Assembly (NCBI GenBank): GCA_034638255.1
Contig: JAWPGT010000001.1
Location: forward strand, 2,170,001 to 2,234,000
From: Coprinus comatus
Taxonomy: Eukaryota; Basidiomycota; Agaricomycetes; Agaricales; Agaricaceae
Length of the DNA: 64,000 bases
Direction: 5' to 3'
Shown here: positions 42,180-53,808 of the stretch, piece after piece
How the letters are laid out: the number at the start of each line of letters is the position of its first letter
Position numbering within the stretch: position 1 is the stretch's first letter
The notes under the pieces: model-generated
Database searches by the model: none
What the model was told of the DNA's origin: nothing
What the model saw: only the letters and a program-made list of their open reading frames with translations
Program-made: the position numbers and the translations under genes

Positions 42180-43328
42180 ACGTCGACTTACCGTTTGTGT
42201 TTGTGCAAATTGAGTTTCCGGAGTTGTGAGCTTGACTGCCTGATGAATTGTTTGTGTTTGGTGCTGGTCCTTGTTGGGGGCCATTGCCAAGGTTGCTTGG
42301 TCTTGCGAATGGGTCCCCTAGGTTGTTTATCAGGGTTGATGTCGCGTTAGAAACATCGAAACGTTGTTGTTGTTGTCGATGTCATTGTGCTGGTTGTGTC
42401 TGGTTTTGGTTTTGGGGTTCTTGATATGCTATGGGTCGTCCAGTAGTAGTTTGGTCTTGAAGTTGAGTACTGGGATTTGGGGTTGTGTTGACTACTGTTG
42501 TCGGACGAGGTATATCTGGTGTTTCTGGGGATGAGTCCATCAACGAATTGGACCGGGTTGAGATGGGACTGCTTGAGATTCCTCCCCATTCGGATTCTTC
42601 AGATGAACTGTTTTGGTCGATGGTTGGTGCCGTAGGTCTTCGCGTTGTCAGAATGGTAGAGAGTAGTGAAGAGAATGTGAGGAGTAATGAGAGAGAGTAA
42701 AGCTCAGACACAGACACAGACACAGAAAGAAGGGAATTGATTGGATGGTTTGGCTAAGACATGAGGGACTTATATATCTACCAGAACAAAGAACAACCAA
42801 AAGGGGAGAACAATAAGGACCCTTGCCAGCACACAAAGGGAATATGTAAGTAACATAATAAGGGAAAAGAACATTATGAAAGAGTCCAGAACATCAGGAT
42901 AAGATAAGTGGAGTGATTAGGAAAGATGGATAAGATAAGGAGATATCTGGGAAAAACCTAACACGCATATCATGGGGTGTCTGGTTCCTTGGATTGGGTT
43001 CTGTGTTGTTTGTCCTTGGTACCCTTGGCCTATTGGATGCCGGCCTACTAGGTCTTCTAGGTTTTGGGAAGAGTCCAACGTAGATTGGATTCTCCTTAAG
43101 TTCCGGTATTTCGTTGAAATAATTCTTGATGTTTCTTCTTAAGATAACAATGGTGAGCCTCGGGTTGTTCTCATCTTCTGGGAGTTCGATGTAGTTTGCC
43201 AACTCAAGTAGTTGTTTCTTGTTTAAGGAAGACAAAGGCTTGGAGAATCTTTGCATGTGAGCCTCTTGATTATTGGTTTGTCTTGTTCCGGTGTCAGTTG
43301 AAATGTTGGATCTGCTGTTGTTGACCAT
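42180..43328 (-). pseudogene. YR element 5' ORF (SAP-like, Pro/Thr-rich)
   Basis: The first exon, from ATG 43328 to about 42963, encodes a short SAP-like helix pair (LSSLNKKQLLELANYIELPE) and a basic PKPRRPSRPASNRPRVPR segment. It is followed by an intron-like region, then a Ser/Thr/Pro/Gln-rich frame (42660-42180) interrupted by TGA at 42384-42382 and ending at a GTAAGT donor near 42190. It probably forms the N-terminus of Gag after splicing. Between 41870 and 42180 lies non-coding sequence with GC-rich short inverted strings. Confidence 0.55.
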
Positions 43329-44328
43329 GGTAGGTTGGTGGTATATGTTGTGAAGGAATTGGTTTAATGAGAATGTGATTTGTGGGTACGAGTATGAGTA
43401 CGCGTAGCAGTAGATAGGAAACTGAGACTAATTGAAACACGAGTTGAGACGTGTTAAGCACGTGACTCTTCTACAAGAAAACGCATCTGAGTTCGTCAGA
43501 TGCTTCACATTGATAGGGAATGATTATGTGGAAATATTTGTTGCCCCAAACTCCTCTATCCAACAAATTGGTCGTCAATCTCAATTGGTAATGATCAATC
43601 TGTAAGCGCAGGATTGTAGAGGACGACAAGACGAGCACGATGACAAAGGAATGGAGGGAAACCAATAAGAAATGACTGAGATAAAACACAAACACTGCAG
43701 ACACTTGTATTAGACTAGAGAGATACAATAACTTCTTAACTACTCACCTGCAGACACTTGTATTAGACTAGAGAGTCTTCATGTGTCTGCAGGACGCTTC
43801 AGTAACGTGTGACGTGACATTGTGATGTCACAGAAAGCGGAAACAATCTACAAGTCCAGAAATCCAAAGAGAATATCCAACCACAACTCTTCTAACCTCA
43901 ACCAACAATAAGTACTGACCTTGGGGACTGTCTAGAGCATTCCTGACACAATCATGGTTCAAATGGAGGACACAAAATCGCTATCCGTTCAAATAGTGGA
44001 GGTGGTAATAATATACAGGAAAGATTCCTTTTTTCTTGGTTTGAGAATGGATTTTATACTGATAACACGGCATCTGTGCTGAAGGAGGTTTTTGTAAATC
44101 CGGAATGTCGGTCTAGCAGAGGACAGAGATGGAAGTTAGTACGATAATGTAAATAGGCTTGGGTGTAATATGGTACTTGGGAGAAAATGGTAGCTGCGAA
44201 TGTTTACTGCCTTCTGACTCTCCATGTAACTACCTTACTAAACTGTCTTCTCAGGCCACTGAAGAGTGCATCGTGATACTGTCAATGGCTTGATATTTGT
44301 AGAGGACCAGATGATCCATCAATAGCAG
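43329..44328. other. Region between the two retrotransposons
   Basis: Upstream part of the YR element plus flanking DNA; its exact border is not resolved. It contains a 28-bp direct repeat (ctgcagacacttgtattaga, continuing ctagagag) at 43695-43722 and 43748-43775. No gene was recognised; the minus ORF at 43471-43728 is hydrophobic by base composition only. Confidence 0.5.
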
Positions 44329-44333
44329 ACGAC

Positions 44334-44941
44334 TGTCATATTCCGTTCCGTCACATGACCGCTAACCCTGAATTCTGCCAAGTTCACATATCACAATTCC
44401 GATTAGACAGCGAATCTCCGGATTTCCAATCTTCCTGAATTTCCTAATTTCCAGATTTCCATTGTTCATTAATTATTCAAAGGGACTTTTCTGTCCTCTG
44501 GAAATTCCGGGTTTTTCTTATCTTGCTTATTCTTCGGTTATCAATTCTATTCAGTTTAGTTTGACATTTCCATGCGTTTCCTATGCTTCTTAATTCTCCA
44601 ATATTATGCCATTACTTTCCATCTTCCGTTTTATCTACCTCCGTTTGTATTTCTTCTCTGATTCGGATTTCCGTTATTCCTTATTACCTTTTTTATCCGT
44701 TACGGCATTTCGTATAAATAGTTCACTGCTATGTTTGTGTTTCCTCAGTTTCAGAATCGACCTGATATACTCTTAACTCTCCGAATCGTCTCAACTGCCT
44801 GCACTCTTACTTTTCCGGTCTTCCGGAAACTCTGCCGGAAGTCCCCCGGAAATTCGTAAATAGACCTTGTACAAATTCCGGAGGCGCAGCACACACGCTG
44901 AAGCCAAGGGTCATCCCTCTCGGTATTTTCAGTATTTAACA
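44334..44941 (+). repeat. 5' LTR of the chromovirus
   Basis: 608 bp, starting TGTCATATTCCG and ending ...TATTTAACA. It contains a TATAAATA box at about 44714. It differs from the 3' LTR by about four substitutions by eye (near 44491, 44497, 44627 and 44797). Confidence 0.95.
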
Positions 44942-44969
44942 GTATTCTGAAACTAAATTCCAGATTTGT

Positions 44970-46241
44970 ATGCCACCCCGTACAACAAACAATTCTAGAG
45001 CAGCCGCTATGCCGGAAAATCTTCCTTCCTACAGCAACAACAATGCCGGGGGTGAAGATGATGATGATGATGATGATGCAGGTGCAGGAGGAGCTGGACC
45101 ACAGGGACAGGATAGGTTGTTAGAAATTATCAATCGCCTTACAGATGCCCTCAACAACAACAATAACAACAACAATGTGCCCCGTGTTCCTCGTCACACT
45201 CGCAAACCTCCTACATTCTCCGGGGAAAACCCTCGGGAATTTGCTGCGTTTCTTCATCATATCCATCTTTATTTCGACACTAATAACCAGCAGTTTGCCA
45301 CCGACAAGGATAAAGTCGGATTTTGCCTTACATTCTTAACTGGGCCGGCAAGCCAATGGTTTGAGACTATCATGACCCACACGGAGGATTGGGACGAATT
45401 AGATTGGTTTAGTGATTGGGATACGTTTGAAGAGGAATTGCGATCAAACTTCGGAAATGTGGATTTGGTAGCGGAAGCTAAGTCAGAAATCAGAACTTTA
45501 TCAATGGCAGCCAGCTCGGAGATTGCAACTTACAATGTGGCTTTCAACAGGGTTGCCGGAGTTCTTAACTGGCCTGATGATATTTTGGTGGACTATTATT
45601 ATGATGGTCTTCCGAATCGTATTCAGGACCAAATGGCTATGCTTCCTAATGGGAAACCTTCTACATTAAATGCCATGCGTCAGCAGGCTCGCCTCCTCGA
45701 CAATCGTTACTGGGAACGCCATCGCGAAAGAAATCGTAACTCCAAACCATCTAACAATTCCAGCAATCGTCCGGAAAGTCGTCCGGAAAATCGCTCGGAA
45801 TTTCGTCAGGAAAATCGTCAGGCTTCCAACTCTTCCCAGAATTTCCGTCGTCAGAACCGTCCCAACAATAGCAATAACACCCGTCCCAATAACAACCCTC
45901 GTCCTAACAATACCAATTTCCGTCAACAAGCACCATCTCGTCCCAGTAACCCTCTCGCAAATGTCCTTGGAAGTAATGGACGTTTGACTGATCAAGAGCA
46001 TCAACGTAGAATGGACAACAACTTGTGTCTCCTCTGCGGTACGGCTGGTCATAGAGTCGGTGAATGTCCTAGGAGGTCGATCACCGGTAATGCCGTTGCT
46101 GGTCCCTCCAATTCAAACCGAGGACGTGGAGGTGTTCCAAACTCCAGTCGTGGGCGTCGTGTTACCGCTCCCGCAAATGTTGCAGCTGGGAATAATCCTC
46201 AAACTTCCGCTCCTCGAAACTCCGAGGCTTCGGAAAACTAG
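44970..46241 (+). CDS. gag: Chromovirus Gag
   Basis: 423 residues from ATG 44970. An acidic Asp run and an Asn run lie in the first 65 residues; a capsid region follows with ENPREFAAFLHHIHLYF, FLTGPASQWFE and YYYDGLPNRIQDQMA; then an Arg/Asn/Gln-rich nucleic-acid-binding region and one zinc knuckle CLLCGTAGHRVGEC (about residue 350). It ends with TAG at 46239-46241; pol follows in another frame. Confidence 0.95.
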   Translation: MPPRTTNNSRAAAMPENLPSYSNNNAGGEDDDDDDDAGAGGAGPQGQDRLLEIINRLTDALNNNNNNNNVPRVPRHTRKPPTFSGENPREFAAFLHHIHLYFDTNNQQFATDKDKVGFCLTFLTGPASQWFETIMTHTEDWDELDWFSDWDTFEEELRSNFGNVDLVAEAKSEIRTLSMAASSEIATYNVAFNRVAGVLNWPDDILVDYYYDGLPNRIQDQMAMLPNGKPSTLNAMRQQARLLDNRYWERHRERNRNSKPSNNSSNRPESRPENRSEFRQENRQASNSSQNFRRQNRPNNSNNTRPNNNPRPNNTNFRQQAPSRPSNPLANVLGSNGRLTDQEHQRRMDNNLCLLCGTAGHRVGECPRRSITGNAVAGPSNSNRGRGGVPNSSRGRRVTAPANVAAGNNPQTSAPRNSEASEN

Positions 46242-46243
46242 AG

Positions 46244-49200
46244 GGCAAACCCCAGCAATTTCCGGTACAGCCTGGGGTTTGCGCTCAGCCCAGCTGTGCC
46301 ATTCCTATTGTCCGACTGAATGCCTCTGCTCTTTCTTCTCCTGATTCTTTACGTGTTTCACTTTTTTCCGATTCAATTTCTCCTTCTCACAAATCTCCTT
46401 GGCTGGCTCTTGTTGATAGTGGTTCTACTCATTCATTCATTGATTCTTCTTTTGTCCGAAAATTTTCCCTTTCCACTTCTTCAGTTTCTCCGGTAGAACT
46501 TAGGTTGTTTGATGGCTCTTCAAATTCGTACATTACTGAATCTGTATGTATGCTAATTACTTTTCTGAGTGGTGAATCTATGCTGTTTGACTTTTATGTG
46601 ACAAGGCTCGACTCTACTTGTGCTATGGTTCTTGGATTCAATTGGCTCTCCCGCTACAATCCGTTGATTGACTGGGTTAGTGGCCATATCAATTTCTGTA
46701 CCAAAACTCCAGAGAATCTTGCTCTTCCGACATCGCCGCGATCTTCTTTTCCGGAAAATTCCCCGGAAATCCTAACAAACATTACTTCTGCCTCTGCTTC
46801 GCTCGTCACACCTTCCGAAATTCCAAAACCTCACACATCAATAATCAACGCCGTTGCCTTTTCCAGGGCAATTCGCACTCCTGGTTCACAGCAGTTCACT
46901 CTGGACTTACGTTCGGAAGTTCGAGCTGCTTCTTCATCTCTCACTACTCGGATCCCATCGACCTCTCTAATGTTCCTGCCGAATACCATGACTTTGCCGA
47001 CGTCTTCAGCAAAGCAAAAGCCGAAACTCTTCCGCCTCATCGTCCTTATGATCTCAAAATTGAACTCGAAGAAGGTGCTTCTCCGCCTATTGGTGTAATG
47101 TATTCATTATCCAAGGTTGAGCTCGAGACCCTTCGGGAATTCATCGACGATAATTTGGCTAGTGGTTTTATTCGTACTTCTTCTTCTTCTCATGGTGCTC
47201 CTGTCCTTTTTGTCAAGAAAAAGGATGGATCACTTCGTCTTTGTGTGGATTTCCGTGGACTCAATCGCATCACGAAGAAAGATCGTTACCCACTTCCCCT
47301 AATTTCCGACCTCCTTGATTCTCCTCGCAAAGCTTGGATTTATACCAAGATAGATCTCCGGCATGCTTACCACTTGGTACGTATTGCTCCCGGAGATGAA
47401 TGGAAAACAGCTTTCCGTACTCGTTATGGATCTTACGAGTGGATGGTTATGCCTTTTGGTTTGACTAATGCTCCTGCTGCTTTTCAACGGTTTATGAACG
47501 AAGTTTTTGCTGACATGCTAGATGTTTGCGTTACCGTATACTTGGACGATATTCTCATCTATTCCGACGATATCACCCAACATCGCAAACACGTCAAGGA
47601 AGTCCTCAAACGTCTTCGGAAAAATGGTTTGTATGCTCGTGCGGACAAATGCGAGTTTCATTCAAATTCCGTGGAATATTTGGGTTATGTTCTTTCTTCC
47701 GGTGGACTCACTATGGCTAACAATAAAGTTCAAATCATTCAGGATTGGCCTGAACCGAAAAAGGTGAAGGACGTACAATCTTTCCTGGGATTTGCGAATT
47801 TTTATCGGAGATTTATTTTCGGGTATTCTGACCTTGTCTTCCACACTTACCCGGCTCACTCGGAAAAGTGTGGCTTGGAATTTTGGTGACGAAGCAAGGG
47901 CAGCTTTTATTGCCTTGAAAAAAGCTTTTACTACTGCACCCATACTGACCCACTGGATTCCCGATGCACAAATCATTATTGAAACTGACGCTTCAGATTA
48001 TGCATTGGCAGCGATTCTTTCTATTGTAACTTCCGACTCGGAAATTCATCCTGTAGCTTTCCACTCTCGCACCTTTTCCGCAGCAGAGTTGAATTACGAC
48101 ACTCACAACAAGGAACTTTTGGCAATTTTTGAAGCATTCCGGATTTGGCAACATTATTTAGAAGGGTCAGCTCTTCCTATTGATGTTGTTACTGACCATA
48201 AAAATCTAGAATACTTCTGCACAACAAAAGTCCTTACTCGCCGACAAGCTCGTTGGTCGGAATACTTGTCGCAATTTCACCTGGTAATTCGATTCCGTCC
48301 CGGAAGATTGGGTACAAAGCCCGATGCTTTAACTAGACGATGGGACGTCTATCCTAAAGAGGGGGGAGTGCGGTATAAGGATGTTAACCCACATAATTTC
48401 CGACCTATCTTCACAGAAGAACAACTAATTTCCTCTCTTCGTGCTACTTATCTTTTCACTCCAGTTCTGCGAGCTGGAATTGTTACGGACATTTCAAAGC
48501 TTCATTCGGATATTCTTTCTTCTTTAACTTCCGATACGTCTATTGCTGATCATTTAGCAAATCCCCAAGGAAGATGGTCTAAAGACTCAGTTGGATTTTT
48601 GCGCCTGGATGATCGTATGTATGTACCTAATGCTAACAATCTCCGATTACGGGTTTTACAGAATAATCACGATCACCCAATTTCCGGACACTATGGTCAA
48701 AACAAGACTCTCGAACTTATCCGTCGAGATTATACTTGGCCGGGAATTCGGGAAGATGTAAAGGTATTCTGCAAAAGTTGCGTTACTTGCATGCGCACGA
48801 AACCACAGAGGCATAAGCCTTACGGGTTTTTAAAACAACTTCCTATTCCTCCTAGACCTTGGGATTCAATTTCCTTAGACTTTATTGAGAAGTTACCTAC
48901 TTCTTCTGGTTATGATTCTATTCTTGTCATTGTTGACCGACTAACTAAACAAGCAATATTCATACCTACTGACGTTACAATAACCTCCGCAGGTTTAGCT
49001 CGGCTTTTCGTCATTCATGTCTTTTCCAAGCATGGAGTTCCGTCTCATGTAACTTCCGACAGAGGCTCGGAATTTGTGTCTCACTTTTTCCGGTCACTCG
49101 GAGAAGCGCTAGATATGAAGTTACACTTCACTTCCGGGTATCATCCTGAAGGTGATGGTCAAACTGAACGAACTAATCAAACTTTGGAACAGTACATTCG

Positions 49201-49954
49201 AATTTACTGCAATTACCAGCAGGACGACTGGTCGGAACTTTTACCTCTTGCAGAATTTGCTTATAACAATGCTCCAAGTGCAACAACTGGTATGTCTCCA
49301 TTCTTTGCGAACAAAGGATATCATCCGCATATTGCTGTTTACCCGGAGAGAGATATTGTCTCTGCTCGAGCTCGGGAATTTACTACTAACCTTGACGAAC
49401 TGCATGTGATGTTGAAGGATGAGATAATTGCTGCTCAGAAGCGTTATCAAATTTCCGCAGACTCACGCAGACTTCCTGCACCTGACTTTAAAGCCGGAGA
49501 GAATGTTTTTGTTAAAGCTCAATTTTTCCGGACAACTCGACCAACCAAGAAGTTCTCGGAAAAGTACTTAGGGCCTTACAAGATCATTGCCCGACCTGGT
49601 ACGCATTCATTCACACTTCAACTTCCGGAAGAATTCCGTTCCGTTCATCCTGTATTTCATGTATCAATGTTGGAACCATGTACTACTAATCCTTTCGAGA
49701 ATCGTATAGAAATTCCGCCTGCTCCCGTGGAAATTGACAGTGAACCGGAATATGAAATCTCCAAGATTGTCGACTCCAAACTAGATCGCCAACGTACTTG
49801 CAAATTACAGTATAAGGTGGCTTGGCTTGGATATGAAGGAACAGACGAAGAGTACAGTTGGTTACCGGCTACGGAACTTATTCATGCAGTTGAAGTTGTT
49901 GAAGCGTTTCATCGTTCTTATCCTGATAAACCAGGTCCTCTTTCTAAACTTTAA
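46244..49954 (+). pseudogene. pol: Chromovirus Pol (protease, RT, RNase H, integrase, chromodomain), two frameshifts
   Basis: Pol starts right after the gag stop, in the minus-one frame. Protease has LALVDSGSTHSF (about 46410). A shift near 46940 moves to the RT frame: [22 protein letters not shown], active site [12 protein letters not shown] (about 47535). A second shift near 47845 leads to the last frame (to 49954): RNase H IETDASDYALAA, integrase zinc finger HPISGHYGQ...CKSCVTC, DDE core (SLDFIEKLP, VTSDRGSEF, HPEGDGQTERTNQ), and a chromodomain (YEISKIVDS, KVAWLGYEGTDEEYSWLP). The two shifts each need one base to repair, so they may be mutations or assembly errors. Confidence 0.93.
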
Positions 49955-50247
49955 TGTTCTGGAAATTTGTTTTCACCTTTTCCGAGTTTCTTTTAACATT
50001 TCCGAAATTCCGTGTTTTTTGACTTGTCTCATTTTGTTTCATTCTTCTGATTATTTTCTAACTCTTCCGAAATTCTGATTCAACTTATTAATGATCCAGT
50101 TATCTTCTTGCTGATCATGACTTGTTAACTTTTCCTTACTTTTCCGTTCAACGACCAAGAAAAAACAAACTAAAATTTTTTACATGTAGAAACAAAAAAC
50201 TACGAGTACATGTAAAAAACTTTCCCTCTTCCAACTTTTCCGACTGT

Positions 50248-51477
50248 TTATTCTTCTTCTTCTTCATCTTCCTCTTCATCTGCCTTGCTCATGATGGTAC
50301 CCAAATACTGTCCAAACTCCGTGATACGATTTGCGGCATCGGAAATTCCCTCGGTGGTTCGGCGAAGTTCTCCTTGGAAGGAGACGATACTCTCTTGTAA
50401 CAACTCCATCTGCACCAACCCACCTGCTACCGGACCCCGCAATTCCCGAACGATTTCCGTCAACGCAGAAACTTCTTGACGGAGGCCACGGAATTCTTCA
50501 CACAATTCCGCAACCTCGTTGTGTGGGACAGGGGGCAGGGCAGGAGCGACGACCGGGACAACGGGCTAGGAAATTGTCAAGTAAGTCAGGAAATTCATCG
50601 GAAATTCACTTACCCGGATTTCCGCCGGTTCAACAATTTGAACTTCGTCATCATCGACGAGTTCTGTGGACTTCACCAACTTCATATGTTTCTTCGACAA
50701 TTTCCGGGCCAGCTTTTGCAAACCGACCGGAAGTTCGGTGGACTTCTTCTTGGCCAACTTAGATGGCCCAGCGACAGGAGCAGCGGTTTCGGGCTTCTTG
50801 GCGGGTTTCTTGGCTGCGACTTTTCCGGTTTTCCGGGGCTTGGTGATTTCCTCCCTGAGAGAGCACTTTGCTTTCTTCTCCACACAGTAGTCGCATGGCC
50901 GGGGATCTTCAACTCTATAGATCCGAGGACCCTGAACGCACCTGACTCCATCTGCCTGGCACAACAGACAAGGTTCCGCCGGAATTTTGCCCACAGTCCA
51001 AGGCCTGAGTGGGTCGTTGGCGGGTTCCTTGGCCTGCCGGTGAGCCTGTTTCCTTACAACCTTTTTCTCAACCTTCTCGTCAACCTCCTCCTCCTCGTCT
51101 TCTTCACCTTCATCCTCGTCATCTTCCGAATCTCCGTCCTCTGGACCACTACTTCCATCATCGTCGTCAGGGTCGCCGGGATTTCCCACTACCTCAATCT
51201 CCGGCAACTCAATCTCCTTTTCCTTTCCCTTCTTCTTGGGACTGGCTGTCGCAGCCATCGTTCCATCAGACTCCCGACGACGTTTGGGAGCAGAAGTTCC
51301 GGCCACCGGAATTGTTGACGCCGGAGTTTCGACCTGCAACAAAGTCGAATGCAGGGTCGGGTTCGAGGCACGAGCAAGTCGAGCACGACGAACTTCCGCG
51401 AGTTCCTCCGCGGTGAGTGCCAAGTCCATGACACGAGGAGTAGTGGTGGTGCGAGTATTGGTGTTACTGGCAGGCAT
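50248..51477 (-). CDS. Antisense accessory gene of the chromovirus: Cys-cluster, acidic, coiled-coil-like protein
   Basis: Two exons, 51477-50614 and 50565-50248, separated by a 48-nt GTAAGT...TAG intron, give 393 intact residues. The order is a Thr-rich start, a helical LTAEELAEVRRARLAR, a basic KRRRES and KKKGKEKE stretch, a long acidic run (PDDDDGSSGPEDGDSEDDED), and two C-x2-C-x6-C clusters (CLLCQADGVRC and CDYCVEKKAKC) resembling a fungal zinc-cluster DNA-binding motif. A Lys/Pro-rich segment, a predicted coiled coil (EEFRGLRQEVSALTEIVREL) and a poly-Glu tail follow. It lies between pol and the 3' LTR, opposite in sense, and is open although pol is broken. Nuclear DNA- or chromatin-binding is inference. 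Confidence 0.85.
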
Positions 51478-51613
51478 GGTAGAGAAAGTGGGTTAAGATG
51501 CAAACGGAAATTTTCAGGGTTTTTATAGGGAAGAACACATGTCCGGAAATGTCCGGACTTCTGAAGTCTAAAGTCTAATTCGGCCTCGTGGCTCGGCCGT
51601 AAAGGGAAGGCAC

Positions 51614-52221
51614 TGTCATATTCCGTTCCGTCACATGACCGCTAACCCTGAATTCTGCCAAGTTCACATATCACAATTCCGATTAGACAGCGAATCTCCG
51701 GATTTCCAATCTTCCTGAATTTCCTAATTTCCAGATTTCCATTGTTCATTAATTATTCAAAGGGACTTTTCCGTCCTCCGGAAATTCCGGGTTTTTCTTA
51801 TCTTGCTTATTCTTCGGTTATCAATTCTATTCAGTTTAGTTTGACATTTCCATGCGTTTCCTATGCTTCTTAATTCTCCAATATTATGCCATTACTTTCC
51901 GTCTTCCGTTTTATCTACCTCCGTTTGTATTTCTTCTCTGATTCGGATTTCCGTTATTCCTTATTACCTTTTTTATCCGTTACGGCATTTCGTATAAATA
52001 GTTCACTGCTATGTTTGTGTTTCCTCAGTTTCAGAATCGACCTGATATACTCTTAACTCTCCGAATCGTCTCAACCGCCTGCACTCTTACTTTTCCGGTC
52101 TTCCGGAAACTCTGCCGGAAGTCCCCCGGAAATTCGTAAATAGACCTTGTACAAATTCCGGAGGCGCAGCACACACGCTGAAGCCAAGGGTCATCCCTCT
52201 CGGTATTTTCAGTATTTAACA
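51614..52221 (+). repeat. 3' LTR of the chromovirus
   Basis: 608 bp, same ends as the 5' LTR and about 99% identical by eye. It is followed directly by the ACGAC target duplicate. Confidence 0.95.
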
Positions 52222-52226
52222 ACGAC

Positions 52227-53808
52227 GGTTAGTAATTAAGTAGTCCCACCACATTTCTTGACTTCGGACTTTGGTACAACATATTTCTTATATATAGGCC
52301 TATCTACACTTTAAATATGGAGTGTTTATGCTGCTTCCTGCTACTACCAATGTTCGTTTTATGTCCAAAAATACACCAAATCCAGGTTTCTACTAAAATT
52401 CCTTCTTTTACTCCCACCACTGTGATATATACTGGCTCAATGTTTCTAGACACTTATCTTATGAAAAAGTAAGATTATAGAGTGATAGTGTGACTGTCCC
52501 AATGGCTGGTGTAGATTGTGATAAATACTGACCTTATAGATTGTAGAAACTTCCTCCCTCAAATAATTCCGGAAGACTAGAACTCAGTCAATGCAATATT
52601 TTCACATATTTTTCATATTTTTAAACAACATTAAGTATTTCTCCGAGGCAACTCAAGTCAACTGTCCCATTGTCCGGTGATTGATGAGAACGTTTTCAAA
52701 GGGAGATATGCCATGATGAGTTGTTAATAGTGAATATTATTTAGTGTAATAAATTTCACTTCGAACATTGAACATTGAATGTTGGAATACATCAGTCGCC
52801 CACCTTCCAATAAAACTGACATTGTCACAGAAACGTTCAACGTCCAATCTTAATCAAACGTCTGAAAAAACCACCCAAAAGTTTACAATTCAAAATTTCA
52901 AACCAACGAAAAAGAAAAAAAACTCGCATGTTATAGTATTTAACAAAACAAAAAGTAGACCAATATCATATCATAATGCGACACTAACAAAAAGAGAGAG
53001 AGAGATGAGTAAGTAAGAGTAAAACTAAAACTAAAACTAGAACTAAAACATAAACGTAAAAAAAGAATATGTACTTCGAAACAAAAGTGGATCAAGAGAG
53101 AAATATAGAATAAGCACCAAACAAAACAAAAAAAATCTGAAAATCTGAAAAGAAAACAAGAGATACGCAGAGACTCAGAATTCAGAAGAAATCAAAAGTA
53201 GAAGAAAATAACGAGACAACATCGTTCATTAAGAGGGGGGAAAGGGGAAGAAATTAGAGAACAATGACAAAAAGAAGAAAAAAAAACGGTCGAAGGAGGA
53301 AACGAGGGAAAACGGTCAAGAACAAGAACAAAAAACGACAACTGGGGTTAACGAAAGCAAAAAAAAAAAATCCCATTTTCCCGTTCTGAACGTTTTCAAA
53401 CCAACCCTTCCTTTTTCGCCTTTTCATTATCCCAAAATTAAATCCACCTCAACAGAGGGAACCCACACGAAAAAAAAAATGCATGAAAAGAGAACAATGT
53501 GTTAAGCTAATATAAGAAAAAGCAAACAATGTTTAACGTGTAAAAAAAAAACCCTTGCCACTCATTATCAACAAGAAAAAATGGTATACATCTGTTCAAC
53601 TTTTGTTTCACTTCAACCCTAAACATGTTACGCCACGAACAATTGTCTAGGGTGTGAAAAGAAGTTGACACAGATTGACGTGTGAATGAATGTAACAAGT
53701 GGTAACCCGACTCTTATCATGCAAATTATCTTTCAAATGAAAATATTCCTATTAACAACATCCAACAACCCAAATAAATAAATAAAAACTCACTCGAGTG
53801 TCTAACTC
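52227..53808. other. Gene-poor A-rich stretch, 3' of the kinase gene
   Basis: 1.6 kb without a credible gene. 52760-53520 is strongly A-rich on the plus strand, with (AACTAA)n near 53018-53048, compatible with the long 3' untranslated region of the minus-strand kinase. The plus ORF at 52768-53016 is Lys/Asn-rich from base bias. Confidence 0.5.

Larger units (their letters stand above)
30853..43328 (-). mobile_element. Tyrosine-recombinase (DIRS/Ngaro-like) retrotransposon, interrupted and decayed
   Basis: Read on the minus strand from 43328 downward, the order is a small SAP-like/basic ORF, a Gag-like ORF with zinc knuckles, reverse transcriptase with the WVDDF active site, RNase H, and a tyrosine recombinase. 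The recombinase, not a DDE integrase, defines the YR group. The element is split by a 6,979-bp DNA transposon at 31364-38342 and carries several in-frame TGA codons. Outer terminal repeats were not resolved: a candidate terminal motif (ggctcaccc repeated at about 30809 and 30864) lies just beyond the recombinase end. Net element without the insert is about 5.5 kb, typical for the group. Confidence 0.85.
44329..52226 (+). mobile_element. Ty3/Gypsy chromovirus, full length with target duplication
   Basis: 5' LTR 44334-44941, gag, pol with a C-terminal chromodomain, an antisense gene, and 3' LTR 51614-52221. The 5-bp target duplication ACGAC flanks it (44329-44333 and 52222-52226). A purine-rich aaagggaaggca precedes the 3' LTR. 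No canonical TGG tRNA-primer site follows the 5' LTR, which could mean a self-primed element. Domain order protease-RT-RNase H-integrase-chromodomain is that of chromoviruses. Two frameshifts in pol make this copy probably unable to move alone. Confidence 0.95.

Noticed and set aside
50285..51416. Long plus-strand ORFs between pol and the 3' LTR (such as 50476-51318)
   Set aside because: They overlap the antisense gene, whose spliced frame has coherent domains; the plus frames lack any recognisable motif and are mirror ORFs.
52768..53016. Lys/Asn/Thr-rich ORF
   Set aside because: Arises from A-rich base composition; there are no splice sites, and it probably lies in the kinase 3' flank.
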